From contig NZ_LT629783.1 in assembly GCF_900105835.1 (NCBI RefSeq), positions 3,928,501 to 3,992,500 of the forward strand: DNA of 64,000 nt, given 5' to 3'. Positions 26,721-36,551 of this stretch are shown here, piece after piece. Within the stretch, counting starts at the first letter, position 1; each line of letters begins with the position of its first letter. The stretch comes from Pseudomonas fragi (lineage in GTDB: Bacteria > Pseudomonadota > Gammaproteobacteria > Pseudomonadales > Pseudomonadaceae). The notes beneath the pieces are model-generated. The model did not search any database. It was not told the origin of the DNA and was given only the letters and a program-made list of their open reading frames with translations. A program made the translations under genes and the position numbers.

Positions 26721-27803
26721 TCAGTCTGCAGGCAGCAGCAATCGGCCCAGCACGGGCAGGTGGTCGGAAATGGTCTGGGTGTCTTCCTGGCGCACATAGC
26801 CTTCAATGCGTTGCAGCTTGGGGCTGTGGAACAGGTAGTCGAGGGTGCGGTCGGGCTCGTCGGCGTCGGGACGGTTGGGCAAGTGGGTCAGCCACAGTTC
26901 GCGGTCGATGCCGGTGGCTTCAGGGTTGCTGGGGATCATCGGGTACTTTTCCCAGAGCAGGTGCAACTCGCTGTCTTGCGAGTAGCCCTGGCGCAATGGT
27001 GCGGGCAGGCGCAGGTACTGGCCGATGGGCAGCAGGTTGAAATCCCCGCCGATCAGCCACGGCGTGCCCTGGCTTTCGAGCTTGTCGGCCAGTGTGGCGA
27101 CGGTCTGCATTTGCAGGCGCAGGTTGCTGTTGTCGGCGGAGGGCGGATCCAGCTGGGTGTTGATTGCTGCCAGTTGGCCGCCATCATTGAGTGGCAGGTA
27201 GTTGACCAGCAGTGCAGGCCTGGGCTGGAACTGGCGGCTGACAAAGTTGGCATCGGCCACGGGCAATTGCAGGCGCTCGGCGTGTTCGATCTGGAAGCGG
27301 CTGAGGGTGACCAGAGAGCGCCCGACACTGCCGAAAATATGCCAGTCGGGCACAAAGTCGGCCTTCCAGGTAAAGGCCTGGGTGCTGCAGGGGTAAAGGT
27401 CGACCAGACGCTCTTGCAGCAGGGCCAGCTGGTTCTGGTAAGCGCTGGCCTTGGCGTTGTCATCGACTTCCTGCAGCAGCACCAGATCCGGGCGCTCGTC
27501 ACGGATGACCCGCGCCACTTCATCCAGGCTGAAGGCCATGTCTTCCAGGGTGGGGCGGGTATCAGGGCCACTGCCGTCGGCCAGGTTGTACCAGAACACG
27601 TAACGCTTGCCGGCCAGCTACTGGATGTTCCATGTCATCACCTTGAGCGCTTGGCCGGGCACCAGCACGGGGGCGCTGCCAGGGCACGTCAGCGGCAACA
27701 CCTCGCGGGCATCGGGACGCCATGTCACGCTATAAATCAGGCATGCCAGCAGCGCTGAGAACAGCAGCAAACCTGATACGGTACGGCGTAATAAACGGGG
27801 CAT
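26721..27803 (-). pseudogene. Endonuclease/exonuclease/phosphatase-family protein with an in-frame amber codon
   Basis: A single frame of 361 codons is interrupted once by TAG at 27618-27620. Upstream it encodes MPRLLRRTVSGLLLFSALLA, a membrane anchor or signal, and ends VMTWNIQ. Downstream it resumes LAGKRYVFWYNLADGSG. The family motif MTWN-Q-Y-LAGKRY shows the stop replaces a tyrosine (one base: TAC or TAT to TAG). The rest keeps the family motifs LLQEVDD, GGDFNLLP and SDHLPVLG. It is broken in this strain unless the stop is read through or is a sequence error. Confidence 0.8.
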
Positions 27804-27893
27804 GGGCTCGACTTATGACGTTGCTGAGAATAATCGAACATACCCGACGGCAGTGCGGCATTCCAAGGTTCTTTATGTAGGAAATTGCTGTTC

Positions 27894-28553
27894 TTATTGG
27901 CCTGACTTTTCGCTAATTAGCATAAATAAACGAAACAGCACGACGGAAACAAACAACTGCAAGAAGCTGTTGGCGCTGTCGAGTGCCAGCGACAGCAGTG
28001 TGTTGTCGTCCTTGGAAAACAGCGAGTAACTGAATTCCTTGAGTAACATCAGCGGGCCCAATACGGCCAGTATGCACACGAAAATCCGCCAGAAATGCCC
28101 ACGGCTCAGGCTGAAACTCGACTTCATGGCCGCCAGTGGCGCTTCACCGCGCAATACCAGGCGGTACTCGGAGAAGGCCAGTACCACGGTGAGGAAAATC
28201 CCCGGAATAAAAAACATCGACAGCCCCAACACGATCAGCAACGTGCTGATCGCCGAGAGCAGGGCGAACCTGGGCCACAGATTGACAGCTTGCGCCAGCA
28301 GCTCGCGGTTGCGCGGGCTTTCACCGCGGCTGCGGGCATCCAGAAACAGGATCAGGGCCGCGGTGTACAGCGGATACAGCAACAGACCGACAATCAGGCC
28401 AAACCCGGCGGATGCATCGGGGCCAACGGCATCGTCAACGATGCGCTGCAATATGGCTTCAACAATGACCAGCGGCAGGCACAGCGTCACGATCTGGCTC
28501 AGATTGCGCTGGAAGAAATACAGGGAGTCGCGAAGAACAGTCAGCGGATTCAT
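27894..28553 (-). CDS. YciC-family integral membrane protein
   Basis: A 219-residue inner-membrane protein with about six hydrophobic segments and the N-terminus MNPLTVLRDSLYFFQRNLSQ typical of the YciC/UPF0259 family. Function unknown in the family. It stands alone, upstream of a divergent DUF2076 gene. Intact and of usual length. Confidence 0.75.
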   Translation of the reverse strand: MNPLTVLRDSLYFFQRNLSQIVTLCLPLVIVEAILQRIVDDAVGPDASAGFGLIVGLLLYPLYTAALILFLDARSRGESPRNRELLAQAVNLWPRFALLSAISTLLIVLGLSMFFIPGIFLTVVLAFSEYRLVLRGEAPLAAMKSSFSLSRGHFWRIFVCILAVLGPLMLLKEFSYSLFSKDDNTLLSLALDSANSFLQLFVSVVLFRLFMLISEKSGQ

Positions 28554-28729
28554 TGGCAGTTGTCAGCAGTCAAGAGCGGTGCATCACTTTACCCGATGAA
28601 CCCCCTGAATGAACAAAAGTTCATGCAGGCTATTTGCTGTTGAAACTTCCTGTAATGCCCCAAAAACGGTTTTTGAGCTTCTGCGTAGTGCAAGGGGCAG
28701 GTTTTTAGCTGCAATCGAACGAGGTGGTC

Positions 28730-29401
28730 ATGAACAGCGAAGAGCAAACCCTGATTGACGGGTTGTTTACACGGTTGCAGCAAGCAGAGGCAGGTTCTGC
28801 TCCACGCGATGCCCAGGCGCAGGCGCGTATCAATGAGCATCTGGCGCGCCAGCCGGCGGCAACGTACTACATGGCTCAGGCACTGCTGGTGCAAGAGGCC
28901 GCGCTCAAACAGCTCGACCAGCAGAACAGGCAATTGCAGGCCGAACTGGCCCAGGCCAAGGCACCCCAGGCTGCAGCGCCCACAGGCGGCAGCTTTTTAT
29001 CCGGTCTGTTTGGTGGCGGTGCTTCTGCGCCTGCCCAGGCCCCTGTTGCTGCGCCTAGCCAACCGCCAGGCAGTGGTGGCTGGCGTGATGGCCCTGCGCA
29101 AGCGGCTCCGGCTCCTCAAGCAGCGCCTGCGGCCCCGGCAATGGGCGGCGGCTTTCTTGGCGGTGCCCTCAAGACGGCGGCGGGGGTGGCGGGTGGCGTG
29201 ATGCTGGCGCAGGGCATCAGCAGCCTGTTCCACCACAATCAGCAGCCGCAGGTGATTGAAGAAATTATCGAACAGCCAACCCCCGTCAGCGACAGTGGTT
29301 GGGGTAGTGGCAACCAGCAATACGCCAACAGCGGTTCGGGAATTGAAGACGTCGGTCTGGACGATGACGGTTTCTTTTCTGACGACGACTCCTACGTTTG
29401 A
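28730..29401 (+). CDS. DUF2076 protein
   Basis: A 223-residue protein. The N-terminal helical part (MNSEEQTLIDGLFTRLQQAE to about residue 75, ending in a coiled coil) is followed by Ala/Pro/Gly-rich linkers, two glycine-rich patches (FLSGLFGGG and GGGFLGGALKT) and an acidic tail (DDDGFFSDDDSYV). This is the DUF2076 layout, of unknown function, probably periplasm- or membrane-associated. The ATG at 28730 has GAGGTGG directly upstream. Confidence 0.8.
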   Translation: MNSEEQTLIDGLFTRLQQAEAGSAPRDAQAQARINEHLARQPAATYYMAQALLVQEAALKQLDQQNRQLQAELAQAKAPQAAAPTGGSFLSGLFGGGASAPAQAPVAAPSQPPGSGGWRDGPAQAAPAPQAAPAAPAMGGGFLGGALKTAAGVAGGVMLAQGISSLFHHNQQPQVIEEIIEQPTPVSDSGWGSGNQQYANSGSGIEDVGLDDDGFFSDDDSYV

Positions 29402-29524
29402 TCCCGTCGCCCGGCGGGTGATTGCACGCCGGGCGGTTTATCCGCGCAAACCCCCGACAGGCTGGCATACTGCAACCTTGTTTTCAGTCGCGTGCCCGCT
29501 GCCCGGGCGCCATGGGGTTTACCG

Positions 29525-30001
29525 GTGAAAAAAATTGCGGTCTTCGCGGATGTGCAGAACCTTTACTACACGGTTCGCCAGGCCTATGGCTGCCATTTCA
29601 ATTACGCCGCCCTGTGGGCTGATATCAGCCAGCGCGGCGAAATTGTCGAGGCCTATGCCTATGCGATTGATCGGGGTGACAGCAAGCAGCAGCAGTTTCA
29701 GCAGATCCTGCGCAACCTCGGTTTTATCGTAAAACTCAAACCTTATATCCAGCGCAGCGATGGCTCGGCCAAGGGCGACTGGGACGTGGGTATCACCATC
29801 GACATCATGGACTCGGCGGCCAATGTCGACGAAGTGGTGCTGGCCTCGGGCGACGGTGATTTCGACCTGCTGCTGGAGCGCATTGCCAGCAAGCACGGAG
29901 TTGAAACCGTGGCCTACGGCGTGCCCGGCCTGACCGCCAACTCACTGATTCGCGCGGCCAGCCGCTATGTGCCGATTGAAGGCAATTTGTTGCTCAAGTA
30001 A
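29525..30001 (+). CDS. NYN-domain (LabA/DUF88-like) protein
   Basis: A 158-residue protein of the PIN-like NYN nuclease family. The GTG at 29525 starts MKKIAVFADVQNLYYTV, with the first acidic residue of the active site. Later acidic clusters occur at GDWDVGITIDIMD and LASGDGDFDLLL. Such proteins are putative ribonucleases. It lies just upstream of a DEDDh exonuclease gene (26-base gap), suggesting one transcript. Confidence 0.8.
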   Translation: MKKIAVFADVQNLYYTVRQAYGCHFNYAALWADISQRGEIVEAYAYAIDRGDSKQQQFQQILRNLGFIVKLKPYIQRSDGSAKGDWDVGITIDIMDSAANVDEVVLASGDGDFDLLLERIASKHGVETVAYGVPGLTANSLIRAASRYVPIEGNLLLK

Positions 30002-30027
30002 CCCACTTTTTACAGGATTGACCAGGT

Positions 30028-30639
30028 TTGGAACGCATCGCGGTAATTGACTTTGAAACCACCGGCATCTCCCCGAGCAGCACTTGCCGGGCCACTGAAA
30101 TTGCCGTGGTGATTCTGGAGCGCGGGCGCATTGTCGAGCGTTACCAAAGCCTGATGAATGCCGGTGTGCGGGTCCCGGGGTTTATCGAGCAGTTGACCGG
30201 CATCAGCAACGCCATGCTGCGTACCGCACCGTCGGCCGAGCAGGTGATGAATGAGGTCAACGAGTTCGTCGGCATCACCCCGTTGCTGGCGCACAATGCC
30301 GCGTTTGACCAAAAGTTCTGGGATTTCGAAATGGGCCGCATCAAGCGCACCCGTTTGCAGAATTTCGCCTGCTCCTTGCTGCTGGCGCGACGCCTGATGC
30401 CGGCGGCGCCCAACCACAAGCTGGGCACCCTGACCACTTTTGCCGATTTGCCACATACCGGCCAGGCTCACCGGGCCATGGCCGATGCCGAGATGGCGGC
30501 CAACCTGACGGCGTATCTGGCTGAGCAGTTGCGCCAGAAGCATGGGTTGAAAGAGCTCAATCACGACCTGCTGTGTGGTTTGCAAAAAGTCCCGGCAGCA
30601 AAGGTCAACGAGCATCTGAAGCGCTATCGCGGGTTTTAA
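30028..30639 (+). CDS. DEDDh 3'-5' exonuclease (DnaQ/PolC-epsilon type)
   Basis: A 203-residue exonuclease. Exo I DFETTG (residues 8-13), Exo II LLAHNAAFD, and Exo III HRAMADAEM carry the four acidic residues and catalytic His of the DEDDh fold. It starts with TTG at 30028, since the protein begins immediately before the Exo I strand (MERIAVIDFETTG). Likely role: trimming DNA or RNA 3' ends. It follows the NYN gene closely. Confidence 0.85.
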   Translation: MERIAVIDFETTGISPSSTCRATEIAVVILERGRIVERYQSLMNAGVRVPGFIEQLTGISNAMLRTAPSAEQVMNEVNEFVGITPLLAHNAAFDQKFWDFEMGRIKRTRLQNFACSLLLARRLMPAAPNHKLGTLTTFADLPHTGQAHRAMADAEMAANLTAYLAEQLRQKHGLKELNHDLLCGLQKVPAAKVNEHLKRYRGF

Positions 30640-30675
30640 AAGCATCGCGACGCGGTTGCGAGGACAAGAAATCGT

Positions 30676-30820
30676 GTAGCAGCTGCCGAAGGAACGAGGC
30701 TGCGTCCGAGTGCGTAGCGCTCGCAAACCTAGACCATCAGGTCTGCCTGACACTCGGGCGAACCTGATTTCACGACGGCTCTGCCGCCGGACGCAGCCTC
30801 GTTCCTTCGGCAGCTGCTAC
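30676..30820. repeat. Long inverted-repeat element, copy 1
   Basis: A 145-bp unit with perfect 33-base inverted arms (30676-30708 and 30788-30820; outer bases GTAGCAGCTGCCGAAGGAAC). It sits in the 331-base gap between the exonuclease and exporter genes, which otherwise holds no gene. Further copies lie at 38019, 43728 and 62061. Confidence 0.9.
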
Positions 30821-30970
30821 GAGGGTTTGTGTTCCCTGCCTGCAATCTGGACAGTGTTTTTCGGTTCCGTTAAAAGTGTACGGCCCCTTTTGGTGCATTC
30901 TGTTACTTATTATTTCCCGACTCCCTGTCTAAACTCTCCAGTCCCCTGCCTCTGCCCTTGAGCTGCCTTC

Positions 30971-31861
30971 ATGCCTGCCGCACGTCGTTTTCCGCTACAA
31001 CTGATCGGTGCTTTTTTCGCCCTGTACATCATCTGGGGCTCGACCTATCTGGCCATCCGCATCGGTATTGAGTCCTGGCCGCCGTTGATGATGGCTGGCG
31101 TGCGGTTTCTGATTGCAGGCAGTTTGATGTACGGCTTTATGCGCTGGCGCGGTGCACCGGCACCCACTGCCGTGCAGTGGCGTTCGGCGGCCATGATCGG
31201 CTTTCTGTTGCTCGCGTGCGGCAACGGCGGCGTGACCCTGGCCGAACACTCGGGCGTGGCCTCCGGCGTCGCGGCCCTGGCCGTAGCCACTGTGCCGTTG
31301 TTCACCCTGCTGTTCGGCTACTTCTGGGGCAACCGCAACACCCGCCTGGAATGGGCCGGGATTGTCCTGGGGCTGATCGGCATCGGTATGCTCAACCTGG
31401 GGTCTAACCTGCAGGCCAGCCCGGCTGGCGCGGCGATGGTGATTTTTGCCGCTGCGGCCTGGGCTTTCGGCTCGGTATGGAGCCGTCACTTGCCGCTTCC
31501 GGCTGGGCCAATGGCCAGTGCTGCGGAAATGCTCACTGCCGGCGCCGTGTTGCTGGCTGGCAGCCTGCTCAGTGGCGAACGCATGACCCAAATGCCCACC
31601 GCAGCAGGCTGGGGCGCACTGCTGTATCTGGTGTTCTTCGGCTCGATCATCGCCTTCAGCGCCTATATGTACCTGCTTAAAAACGTGCGTCCTGCAGCGG
31701 CCACCAGCTATGCCTACGTCAACCCGGCCGTGGCGGTCATGCTGGGGATTGCCTTTGCGGGCGAGAGCATCGGTTTTGAGGAGTGCCTGGCCATGGCGGT
31801 CATCATCAGCGCCGTGGTGTTGATCGGTTTGCCGCAGTGGCGCAAGCAGAAACCGGCCTGA
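30971..31861 (+). CDS. EamA/DMT-family exporter, YedA-like
   Basis: A 296-residue inner-membrane protein with ten hydrophobic spans in two EamA repeats. The first repeat begins FFALYIIWGSTYLAIRIG, the classic drug/metabolite transporter entry, and the second has AAWAFGSVWSRHLPLP. Probably exports amino acids or other metabolites. Adjacent to rhlE in the same direction, 67 bases apart. Confidence 0.8.
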   Translation: MPAARRFPLQLIGAFFALYIIWGSTYLAIRIGIESWPPLMMAGVRFLIAGSLMYGFMRWRGAPAPTAVQWRSAAMIGFLLLACGNGGVTLAEHSGVASGVAALAVATVPLFTLLFGYFWGNRNTRLEWAGIVLGLIGIGMLNLGSNLQASPAGAAMVIFAAAAWAFGSVWSRHLPLPAGPMASAAEMLTAGAVLLAGSLLSGERMTQMPTAAGWGALLYLVFFGSIIAFSAYMYLLKNVRPAAATSYAYVNPAVAVMLGIAFAGESIGFEECLAMAVIISAVVLIGLPQWRKQKPA

Positions 31862-31928
31862 ATTAGGGTAAACTGCGCGCCATTGCAACTTATGCACCCA
31901 CGCGCTGACCTTTTTCGACGGTATCCCC

Positions 31929-33266
31929 ATGACATTCGCCACCCTTGGCCTGATCGAACCCTTGCTGCGCGCCCTTGAGACGCTCGGCTACAAGACCCCA
32001 ACCCCGGTTCAGGCCCAAGCGATCCCCGCAGTACTGGCTGGCCGCGACCTGATGGCTGCGGCCCAGACCGGTACCGGCAAAACCGGCGGTTTCGCCCTGC
32101 CGTTGTTGCAGTCGCTGACCATGGAAGGCCCGAAAGTGGCCAGCAACTCGGTGCGTGCACTGGTGCTGGTGCCGACCCGCGAACTGGCCGAACAGGTTCA
32201 CGAAAGCATCCGCCAGTACGCCGAACACCTGCCGTTGAGCACCTACGCGGTGTATGGCGGTGTCAGCATCAACCCGCAAATGATGAAAATGCGCAAAGGC
32301 GTTGATGTGCTGGTGGCAACGCCGGGTCGTCTGCTGGACCTGTACCGGCAGAAGGCGATCAAGTTCAACCAGCTGCAAACCCTGATCCTCGACGAAGCCG
32401 ACCGCATGCTCGATCTGGGCTTCAGCGAAGAGCTGCGGGACATCTACCGTGCCTTGCCGAAAAAGCGCCAGACCCTGCTGTTTTCCGCAACCTTTTCTGA
32501 CGCGATCCGCCTGTTGGCCGAGCAGATGCTCGACAACCCGCTGAGCATCGAAGTCAGCCCGCGCAACGTGGCGGCCAGCAGCGTCAAGCAGTGGGTCATC
32601 CCGGTCGACAAAAAGCGCAAGGCCGAGCTGTTCCTGCACTTGCTGCGCACCCAGCACTGGAAGCAGGTACTGGTGTTCGCCAAGACCCGCAACGGTGTGG
32701 ATGAGCTGGTAGGCAAGCTGCAAGCGTTGGGGGTCAATGCTGACGGCATTCATGGCGACAAGCCACAGGCCACGCGCCAACGGGCGCTGGACCGTTTCAA
32801 GGCCAGCGAAGTGCAGATCCTGGTGGCCACCGACGTGGCCGCCCGTGGCCTGGACATCGAAGACCTGCCGCTGGTGGTCAACTTCGACCTGCCGATCGTG
32901 GCCGAAGATTACATCCACCGCATTGGTCGTACGGGCCGTGCCGGTCAGAAAGGCGAAGCCATTTCCCTGGTCTGTGCAGACGAAGTGAATATGCTGTCGG
33001 CAATCGAGATGTTGACCCGTCAGACATTGCCGCGCCACGAAGAGCAGGATTTCGAACCTGAGCACCGCGTGCCCGAGACCGATGCGTCGGGTCAGGTCAT
33101 CAAGAAGCCGAAGAAGCCAAAAAAGCCGAAGACTTCGGGCGGTGGCGGCAAGCGTAACCTGGGCAAGTGGGTGGATAGCGGCGAAGCGGCCCCCGCCGAA
33201 CCGTCGGTCAAGCCGGTGCGTAAAGTGCCGGTATTCAACACCGGCCCGCGCAAGCGCAAGCCGTAA
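31929..33266 (+). CDS. rhlE: RhlE DEAD-box RNA helicase
   Basis: A 445-residue RNA helicase. Q motif at TPVQAQAIP, Walker A in AQTGTGKTGG, DEAD in ILDEADRMLDLGF, SAT in LLFSATFSD, and helicase C-terminal motifs VATDVAARGLDI and HRIGRTGRAG. A lysine/proline-rich basic tail follows (from about residue 390, with KKPKKPKKPKTSGGGGKR). This is the usual RhlE architecture for ribosome assembly and RNA turnover. A REP pair follows 12 bases after the stop. Confidence 0.92.
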   Translation: MTFATLGLIEPLLRALETLGYKTPTPVQAQAIPAVLAGRDLMAAAQTGTGKTGGFALPLLQSLTMEGPKVASNSVRALVLVPTRELAEQVHESIRQYAEHLPLSTYAVYGGVSINPQMMKMRKGVDVLVATPGRLLDLYRQKAIKFNQLQTLILDEADRMLDLGFSEELRDIYRALPKKRQTLLFSATFSDAIRLLAEQMLDNPLSIEVSPRNVAASSVKQWVIPVDKKRKAELFLHLLRTQHWKQVLVFAKTRNGVDELVGKLQALGVNADGIHGDKPQATRQRALDRFKASEVQILVATDVAARGLDIEDLPLVVNFDLPIVAEDYIHRIGRTGRAGQKGEAISLVCADEVNMLSAIEMLTRQTLPRHEEQDFEPEHRVPETDASGQVIKKPKKPKKPKTSGGGGKRNLGKWVDSGEAAPAEPSVKPVRKVPVFNTGPRKRKP

Positions 33267-33278
33267 ACACTCGGCACC

Positions 33279-33365
33279 TGTGGGAGCGGGCTTGCTCGCG
33301 ATGGCATCCATGCGGTGGGTCAGCCAGACAGCGTTGCCTGCATCGCGAGCAAGCCCGCTCCCACA
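33279..33365. repeat. REP pair (REPIN-like)
   Basis: Inverted REP copies at 33279-33302 and 33342-33365, lying exactly between the converging rhlE and flavoprotein genes. Confidence 0.9.
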
Positions 33366-33371
33366 GGTTGA

Positions 33372-34613
33372 TCAGCGTGGCGCCTGCAACCAGCTCAAAA
33401 CCCCCAACCCGGCAGCCCGGCCACTGGCAAAACAGCCTGTGAGCAGGTAGCCGCCGGTGGGGGCTTCCCAGTCCAGCATCTCGCCCGCACAAAATACCCC
33501 CGGCAATGCTTTGAGCATCAGGTTTTCATCCACAGCCTCAAACCGCACGCCACCGGCGCTGCTGATGGCTTCGTCCAACGGGCGGGCTTTTATCAGCTGC
33601 AAAGGCAACGCCTTGATGGCCCTGGCCAGTTGCGCCGGGTCGTTGAAGCATTCGGCGGGTGCCAATTCGCGCAGCAGCGCCGCCTTTACCCCGTCAATTC
33701 CCAACTGGCTGTGCAGGTGCTTGCTCATCGAGCGTGAGCCGCGGGGCTTGGCCAATGCGGCCGCGACTTTATCCACAGGCTTGCCCGGCAACAGGTCGAT
33801 CAGGATGGTCGCTTGGCCGTGTTGGTTGATCGCCTCGCGAATCGGCGCCGACCAGGCGTAAATCAAACTCCCCTCAATGCCGCTGGCGGTGATCACGCAT
33901 TCGCCCAAGCGCAGCGTGCCGTGCTCCAGGGCAATGGCGATATTTTTCAGCGGGGCGCCGGCGAATTTGCTGCGCAGCACCTCGCTCCAACCGGCTACAT
34001 CAAACCCGCAGTTACTCGGCTGTAACGGTGCCAGTTCAACGCCGCGTTCGGCCAGCAGCGGCATCCAGGCACCGTCCGAACCCAGACGCGCCCAACTGCC
34101 ACCGCCCAGGGCCAGTAGCACCGCATCGGGCTTGAGCTGCTTTTGGCCTTCGGGGCTGTCCACCAGCAACTGGCCATCGGCCTGCCAGCCCAGCCAGCGA
34201 TGGCGGGTGTGGATAACTACACCGGACTCGCGCAGGCGCTTGAGCCAGGCGCGCAGCAGCGGCGCGGCTTTCATATCGGTGGGGAACACCCGGCCAGAGC
34301 TGCCGACAAAGGTTTCGATACCCAAATCGTGAATCCACTGGCACAGCGCATCGGCATCGAAGGCGCGCAGCAACGGGGCCATCTGCGGTGCGCGTTCGGC
34401 GTAGCGCGACAGGAAGGCCGGGTAGGCTTCGGAATGGGTGATATTCATGCCGCCGACCCCGGCCAGCAAAAACTTGCGGCCCACTGACGGCATGCCATCG
34501 TAGAGATCGACCCTCACCCCAGCCTGACTCAACACTTCGGCTGCCATCAAACCGGCGGGGCCACCGCCAATAATGGCGACGTGACGGGAAGGGAGCGGGG
34601 AGGGTTCAGTCAT
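33372..34613 (-). CDS. YhiN/HI0933-family FAD-dependent oxidoreductase (TIGR03862-like)
   Basis: A 413-residue flavoprotein. FAD dinucleotide motif IIGGGPAGLMAAEVLSQAG at residues 14-32, then GGMNITHSE near residue 55. The C-terminal second FAD segment EAPTGGYLLTGCFASGRAAG is characteristic of the family. The substrate is unknown. It stands alone between two REP pairs. Confidence 0.8.
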   Translation of the reverse strand: MTEPSPLPSRHVAIIGGGPAGLMAAEVLSQAGVRVDLYDGMPSVGRKFLLAGVGGMNITHSEAYPAFLSRYAERAPQMAPLLRAFDADALCQWIHDLGIETFVGSSGRVFPTDMKAAPLLRAWLKRLRESGVVIHTRHRWLGWQADGQLLVDSPEGQKQLKPDAVLLALGGGSWARLGSDGAWMPLLAERGVELAPLQPSNCGFDVAGWSEVLRSKFAGAPLKNIAIALEHGTLRLGECVITASGIEGSLIYAWSAPIREAINQHGQATILIDLLPGKPVDKVAAALAKPRGSRSMSKHLHSQLGIDGVKAALLRELAPAECFNDPAQLARAIKALPLQLIKARPLDEAISSAGGVRFEAVDENLMLKALPGVFCAGEMLDWEAPTGGYLLTGCFASGRAAGLGVLSWLQAPR

Positions 34614-34676
34614 GGCAGGGCTGCAAATCGGCGAAATAGGCCGGGCATTCTACCTGACTGGGCCGCATCTGCCCTT

Positions 34677-34763
34677 TGTGGGAGCGGGCTTGCTCGCGAT
34701 GCAGGCGCTGCGGTGTGTCAGGCAAACCCTGGAGAGACCATCGCGAGCAAGCCCGCTCCCACA
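34677..34763. repeat. REP pair (REPIN-like)
   Basis: Inverted REP copies at 34677-34700 and 34740-34763, upstream of the flavoprotein start and downstream of the deacetylase stop. Confidence 0.9.
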
Positions 34764-34885
34764 GTTTTCATAACTGTACGAAAAGTATACAGCCCTCTGA
34801 GAGCTATACTCCCTGTGGCCTGCAGGCGCTTTCACTCAGGTTATCCACAGGCAGTTCCACAGGCATTGTGGGTAAAAATCACAGC

Positions 34886-35806
34886 TTAGTGACACCCCGA
34901 TGACAGCCAGACCTTCTGTGCACTGTGATGCAATATCCCGTGGCGACGTGCCAGGGCCTTGCGGTCCTTGCTGTAGCCGCCGCCAATCACCCCGACCACC
35001 GGTATGTCGCGGCCCAGGCAATGGCGCATCACGCTCTCGTCACGCGCGGCCACGCCTGCGTCGGTGAGCTTCAAATAACCCAGCGCATCGTCTTTGTGCA
35101 CATCGACCCCGGCGTCGTACAGCACCAGATCTGGCTGATACAACGGCAGCAGGTAATTAAGTGCCTCGTCCACCACTTGCAAATATTCGCCATCGCCCAT
35201 ACCCATAGGCAGGCCGATATCCCAGTCACTTTGCGCCTTGCGCGCCGGAAAATTCTTTTCGCAGTGCAGGGAAACGGTAATTGCATCCGGCGTATGTTCA
35301 AGAATTCGTGCAGTACCGTCGCCCTGATGCACATCGCAGTCAAAGATCAGCACGCGGTTTACCCGGCCGCTTTCCAGCATATAGCGGCTGATGATCGCCA
35401 GATCGTTGAAGATGCAAAACCCTGCGGGGTGATCGTAGTGCGCGTGGTGGGTACCGCCCGCCAGATGGCAGGCCAGGCCGTGTTCCAGCGCCTGCTCGGC
35501 GGCCAGCAGCGAGCCGCCCACGGCCCGCACGGTGCGCCGTGCCAGCGCCTCGCTCCAGGGCAGGCCCAGCCGGCGCTGGTCTTCGCGGGCCAGTTCGCCG
35601 GCCATGTAGCGTTCGATATAGACCGGGTCATGGGCCAGGGCGAGGATATCCACAGGGCACAGCTCGGGGCGCAGCAACCGGGCATCCTGGGTCAGCCCGG
35701 ACTCGACCAGGTGGTCACGCAGCAGACGGAACTTGTCCATCGGAAATCGGTGATCCGCCGGGAACTCTGGGCTGTAGTCATCGTGGTAAATCAGCGGTAC
35801 AGGCAT
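34886..35806 (-). CDS. Histone-deacetylase-family amidohydrolase
   Basis: A 306-residue protein of the arginase/deacetylase fold. Zinc and proton-relay motifs are GGTHHAHYDHPAGF, FNDLAI, IFDCDVHQGDGT and LYDAGVDVHKDD. Bacterial members act on acetylated polyamines or other small amides, or on proteins. The ATG at 35806 (MPVPLIYHDDYSPEF) is chosen; the open frame extends 58 codons upstream but looks non-coding. Intact. Confidence 0.82.
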   Translation of the reverse strand: MPVPLIYHDDYSPEFPADHRFPMDKFRLLRDHLVESGLTQDARLLRPELCPVDILALAHDPVYIERYMAGELAREDQRRLGLPWSEALARRTVRAVGGSLLAAEQALEHGLACHLAGGTHHAHYDHPAGFCIFNDLAIISRYMLESGRVNRVLIFDCDVHQGDGTARILEHTPDAITVSLHCEKNFPARKAQSDWDIGLPMGMGDGEYLQVVDEALNYLLPLYQPDLVLYDAGVDVHKDDALGYLKLTDAGVAARDESVMRHCLGRDIPVVGVIGGGYSKDRKALARRHGILHHSAQKVWLSSGCH

Positions 35807-35897
35807 AGGGATTTTCGCGTCGTAACGAGCGCTGGATATTAACAGCGCTGTACACTGCTGACATACGCAAAGCCCGGTAACAGATCGGAGAGAACCG

Positions 35898-36467
35898 ATG
35901 GAGCAGATCAAAGAACTCGAAAGTGCCCGTTTGCACTTGCGCCCCTGGCGTGACACAGACTTGCCCGAGTTCGCTGCCATGTGCGCCGACCCCCAGGTGA
36001 TGCGCTATTTCCCCGCGCCCCTGAGCCGCCTCGAAAGCGCTGCGCTAATTGGCCGGGTTCGTGGTCACTTTGCCGAATATGGCTACGGGGTGTGGGCACT
36101 GGAGCGCAAGGATACCGGTGCCTTTATCGGTTTTACCGGGCTGATGAATGTGTCATTCGAGGCGCCGTTTACCCCGGCCGTTGAAATTGCCTGGCGCCTC
36201 GCGCCTGAGCATTGGGGCCTGGGTTACGCCAGTGAGGCGGCCTGGGCAGCGCTGCGTTGTGCCTTTGATCGCCTGGCGCTGGATCAGGTGGTGTCGTTTA
36301 CCAGCCGACTGAACCTGCCCTCGCAGAAAGTCATGCAGGCCATTGGCATGCAGCACGATGTGGACGGTGATTTTGACCATCCCTTACTGGGCGCGGATGA
36401 CCCGCTCAGGCCCCATGTGCTGTACCGCATTACGCGGGCACAGTGGCTGGAAACCCTGCACGGCTAG
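35898..36467 (+). CDS. GNAT acetyltransferase, RimJ/RimL type
   Basis: A 189-residue N-acetyltransferase. The start LESARLHLRPWRDTDLPEFA and the acetyl-CoA segment around EHWGLGYASEAAWAAL fit the Acetyltransf_3 group that modifies ribosomal proteins or small amines. GGAGAG precedes the ATG. The exact substrate is unknown. Confidence 0.8.
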   Translation: MEQIKELESARLHLRPWRDTDLPEFAAMCADPQVMRYFPAPLSRLESAALIGRVRGHFAEYGYGVWALERKDTGAFIGFTGLMNVSFEAPFTPAVEIAWRLAPEHWGLGYASEAAWAALRCAFDRLALDQVVSFTSRLNLPSQKVMQAIGMQHDVDGDFDHPLLGADDPLRPHVLYRITRAQWLETLHG

Positions 36468-36551
36468 GCGTGTGTTTAACGGCGCAAGCCAAAAATTTTG
36501 ACCTGCGTAACGAAGATTACGACGGTAATGCTCTGTGTGAGGAGAATCTGA

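Noticed and set aside
30676..30820. CRISPR-like array
   Set aside because: The repeated sequence is a pair of inverted arms, not evenly spaced direct repeats, and no cas genes are present.
31890..33311. 473-residue frame antisense to rhlE
   Set aside because: Antisense shadow; all helicase motifs are on the plus strand.
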